A stretch of 33,018 nucleotides of DNA from assembly GCA_902775355.1 (NCBI GenBank), contig CACYLY010000051.1, positions 1-33,018 on the forward strand, read 5' to 3'. Positions within the stretch are counted from its first letter, which is position 1; each line of letters begins with the position of its first letter. This document shows positions 31,687-33,018 of the stretch, one piece after another. The notes beneath the pieces were generated by a model. It was not told the origin of the DNA, did not search any database, and saw only the letters and a list, made by a program, of their open reading frames with translations. A program made the position numbers and the translations under genes. The stretch comes from Oscillospiraceae bacterium. Lineage in GTDB: Bacteria; Bacillota; Clostridia; Oscillospirales; Oscillospiraceae.

Positions 31687-32974
31687 CCGCAAGCTGATCC
31701 CCGCGGGCAGCCGCGTCCTCTGCGCGGTTTCCGGCGGAGCGGATTCCATGTGCCTGCTGCACCTGCTGTGGAGCAGGGGAGACCTGACGCTCACCGCGGC
31801 CCACTACGAGCATGGTCTGCGGGGGGAAGAATCCCTGCGGGACGCCCGCTTCGTGGAGGACTTCTGCCGGTCCGAGGGGATCCCTTTCGTGCTGGAGCAT
31901 GGGGACGTTTCGGCTTATGCCCGGGAAAAGGGCCTGGGGATCGAGGAGGCCGCCCGGGAGCTCCGCTATGCATTCCTGGAAAGAGAAGCGGAGAAGCGGA
32001 ACTGTGATTGGATCGTCACCGCCCACAACGCGGACGACAACGCCGAAACTCTGCTGCTGAACCTTTGCCGCGGAGCCGGGACCCTGGGGCTGAGCGGCAT
32101 CCCGCCGCGGCGGGGAAAGCTGCTGCGCCCGCTGCTGTGTTTCACCCGGGCCGAGATCCTGGCCTATCTCGAAGAGCAGGGGATCGGCCATGTGGAGGAC
32201 AGCAGCAATGAAAGCGACGAATACCGCCGCAATCTCCTGCGCCACCGGGTGATGCCGGTGCTGCGGGAGCTGAATCCCCGCTTTGCCCGGGCAGCCGGCC
32301 GCACGGCCAAGCTCCTGCGGCAGGATGAGGACTGCCTGGCCGCGCTGGCTGAGGACTTTGTCCGGCGGGAATACGACGGAGAGCGCCTTCCGCTTCCGGC
32401 GCTGCTTGCGCTGCACCCGGCCATCTCGTCCCGGGTCCTGCGGCGGCTCTGCCCGGAGAGCATCGGGCAGGAGCAGATCGAGGCGTCGCTGTCCTTCTGC
32501 GCCGGAGAGGGTCTGGGCTTCCTGGACCTGCCGGGACTCCGGCTGCGGCGGGAGCAGGGGAGCCTGTATTTCTCCGCGCTTCCGAACACGCCCATCCCGG
32601 ATCGGGCGATCCTGCCCGGCGAAGAGCTGGAGATCCCAGAGGCGGGGCTAAAGCTTCGGGCGGACCTGGTGAGATACGGGGGAGAAGTTTACGACTTGTT
32701 CAAAACTTATCTCTTCAAATTTGAGAGCATCTGTGGTACACTTTACTGCACCGGCCGTCGGCCGGGGGATCGGTTCCACCCCAGGGGACGAGGCTGCGGC
32801 AAAAGTCTGCACGACCTGTTTCGGGAGGATGGACTGACTCAGGCCCAGAGGGACAGACGCCTCGTCCTGCGGGACGACAAGGGCGTTGTGGCCGTTTTGG
32901 GCTATCCTGAGGACGAACGGGTTCGATCCGCGCCGGGCGATCTGTGCCTGCGCGTACAAATAACAGAAAAGTAG
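31676..32974 (+). CDS. tilS: tRNA(Ile)-lysidine synthetase
   Basis: TilS attaches lysine to C34 of tRNA-Ile(CAU), changing its codon meaning from AUG to AUA. The 432 residues contain the PP-loop SGGADSMC (residues about 20-27), HYEHGLRGEES, TAHNADDNAETLLLNLCRGAG, LLRPLLCFTRAEILAYLEEQ, EDSSNESDEYRRNLLRHRVMPVL, and a C-terminal GRRPGDRFHPRGRG, all family blocks; an additional C-terminal domain gives the long form. It overlaps the dnaB end by 11 bases and is followed after 9 bases by hpt. tilS-hpt is a conserved Firmicute pair; dnaB directly before tilS is less usual. Confidence 0.96.
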   Translation: MNIDRKLIPAGSRVLCAVSGGADSMCLLHLLWSRGDLTLTAAHYEHGLRGEESLRDARFVEDFCRSEGIPFVLEHGDVSAYAREKGLGIEEAARELRYAFLEREAEKRNCDWIVTAHNADDNAETLLLNLCRGAGTLGLSGIPPRRGKLLRPLLCFTRAEILAYLEEQGIGHVEDSSNESDEYRRNLLRHRVMPVLRELNPRFARAAGRTAKLLRQDEDCLAALAEDFVRREYDGERLPLPALLALHPAISSRVLRRLCPESIGQEQIEASLSFCAGEGLGFLDLPGLRLRREQGSLYFSALPNTPIPDRAILPGEELEIPEAGLKLRADLVRYGGEVYDLFKTYLFKFESICGTLYCTGRRPGDRFHPRGRGCGKSLHDLFREDGLTQAQRDRRLVLRDDKGVVAVLGYPEDERVRSAPGDLCLRVQITEK

Positions 32975-32983
32975 GGGGATACT

Positions 32984-33018
32984 ATGGAGAGAGCCATTGA
33001 GAGCGTTCTGATCTCTGC
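32984..33018 (+). CDS. hpt: Hypoxanthine phosphoribosyltransferase, first codons only
   Basis: Only about 11 codons fall in the window (MERAIESVLIS). They match the start of Firmicute hypoxanthine phosphoribosyltransferases (DIEKVLIS in B. subtilis), and hpt regularly follows tilS. AGGGGGAT precedes the ATG. The call leans on position as much as on sequence. Confidence 0.7.
   Translation, partial: MERAIESVLIS

Overview
The window is a GC-rich stretch of chromosome from a Gram-positive anaerobe, most likely a gut-type clostridium (Oscillospiraceae/Ruminococcaceae-like). Reasons: the order gdpP-rplI-dnaB and tilS-hpt, short-form serA next to serC and a DUF1015 gene, a tandem glycine riboswitch, VanR-like two-component genes, strong Shine-Dalgarno sites, canonical TTGACA-17-TATAAT promoters, and families of intergenic palindromes of the kind seen in gut Clostridia. 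This is a judgement from content; no search was run.

Layout. 1-1015: the 3' end of tuf, its terminator, and an intergenic region full of palindromic repeats. 1016-5350 (minus strand): a transcription unit with a strong promoter, a tandem glycine riboswitch with terminator, a DUF559 nuclease gene enclosed by inverted copies of a two-hairpin repeat, serC (broken by an internal deletion), serA and a DUF1015 gene. 5350-6092: repeats and the promoter of the next gene. 6093-14908 (plus strand): a 1,692-residue exported protein with InlB/Listeria-Bacteroides type repeats, a 104-residue acidic protein, a tandem array of eight 55-bp units, then a tightly overlapping four-gene operon: HprK-like kinase, PqqD-like recognition element, small membrane protein, and NTP_transf_5 nucleotidyltransferase. 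That combination resembles the tailoring part of phosphorylated/glycosylated lasso peptide clusters, but there is no cyclase, protease or transporter here, so its substrate is unknown.

14977-18107: housekeeping genes (SDR oxidoreductase, COG2426 membrane protein, tadA, pta). 18128-20287: an XRE regulator overlapping lepA, which is also broken by an internal deletion, of about 58 nt. 20364-25549: an OmpR/VanR-type response regulator, its sensor kinase and a large lipoprotein with a solute-binding-protein half but no permease; probably a sensory unit. 25603-27648 (minus strand): a cupin and a LUD-domain protein behind a palindromic operator, and a sugar-nucleotidyltransferase. 27716-33018: gdpP (c-di-AMP phosphodiesterase), rplI, dnaB, tilS and the first codons of hpt.

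The most interesting items are (a) the DUF559 gene whose start and stop lie at the inner edges of inverted repeat copies, inserted between a glycine riboswitch and the serine biosynthesis genes, with covarying hairpins in the repeat family; (b) the orphan RRE/kinase/nucleotidyltransferase cassette next to a giant exported protein and a small acidic candidate substrate; and (c) two similar-sized out-of-frame deletions in conserved genes (serC, lepA), which may be real decay or assembly errors.
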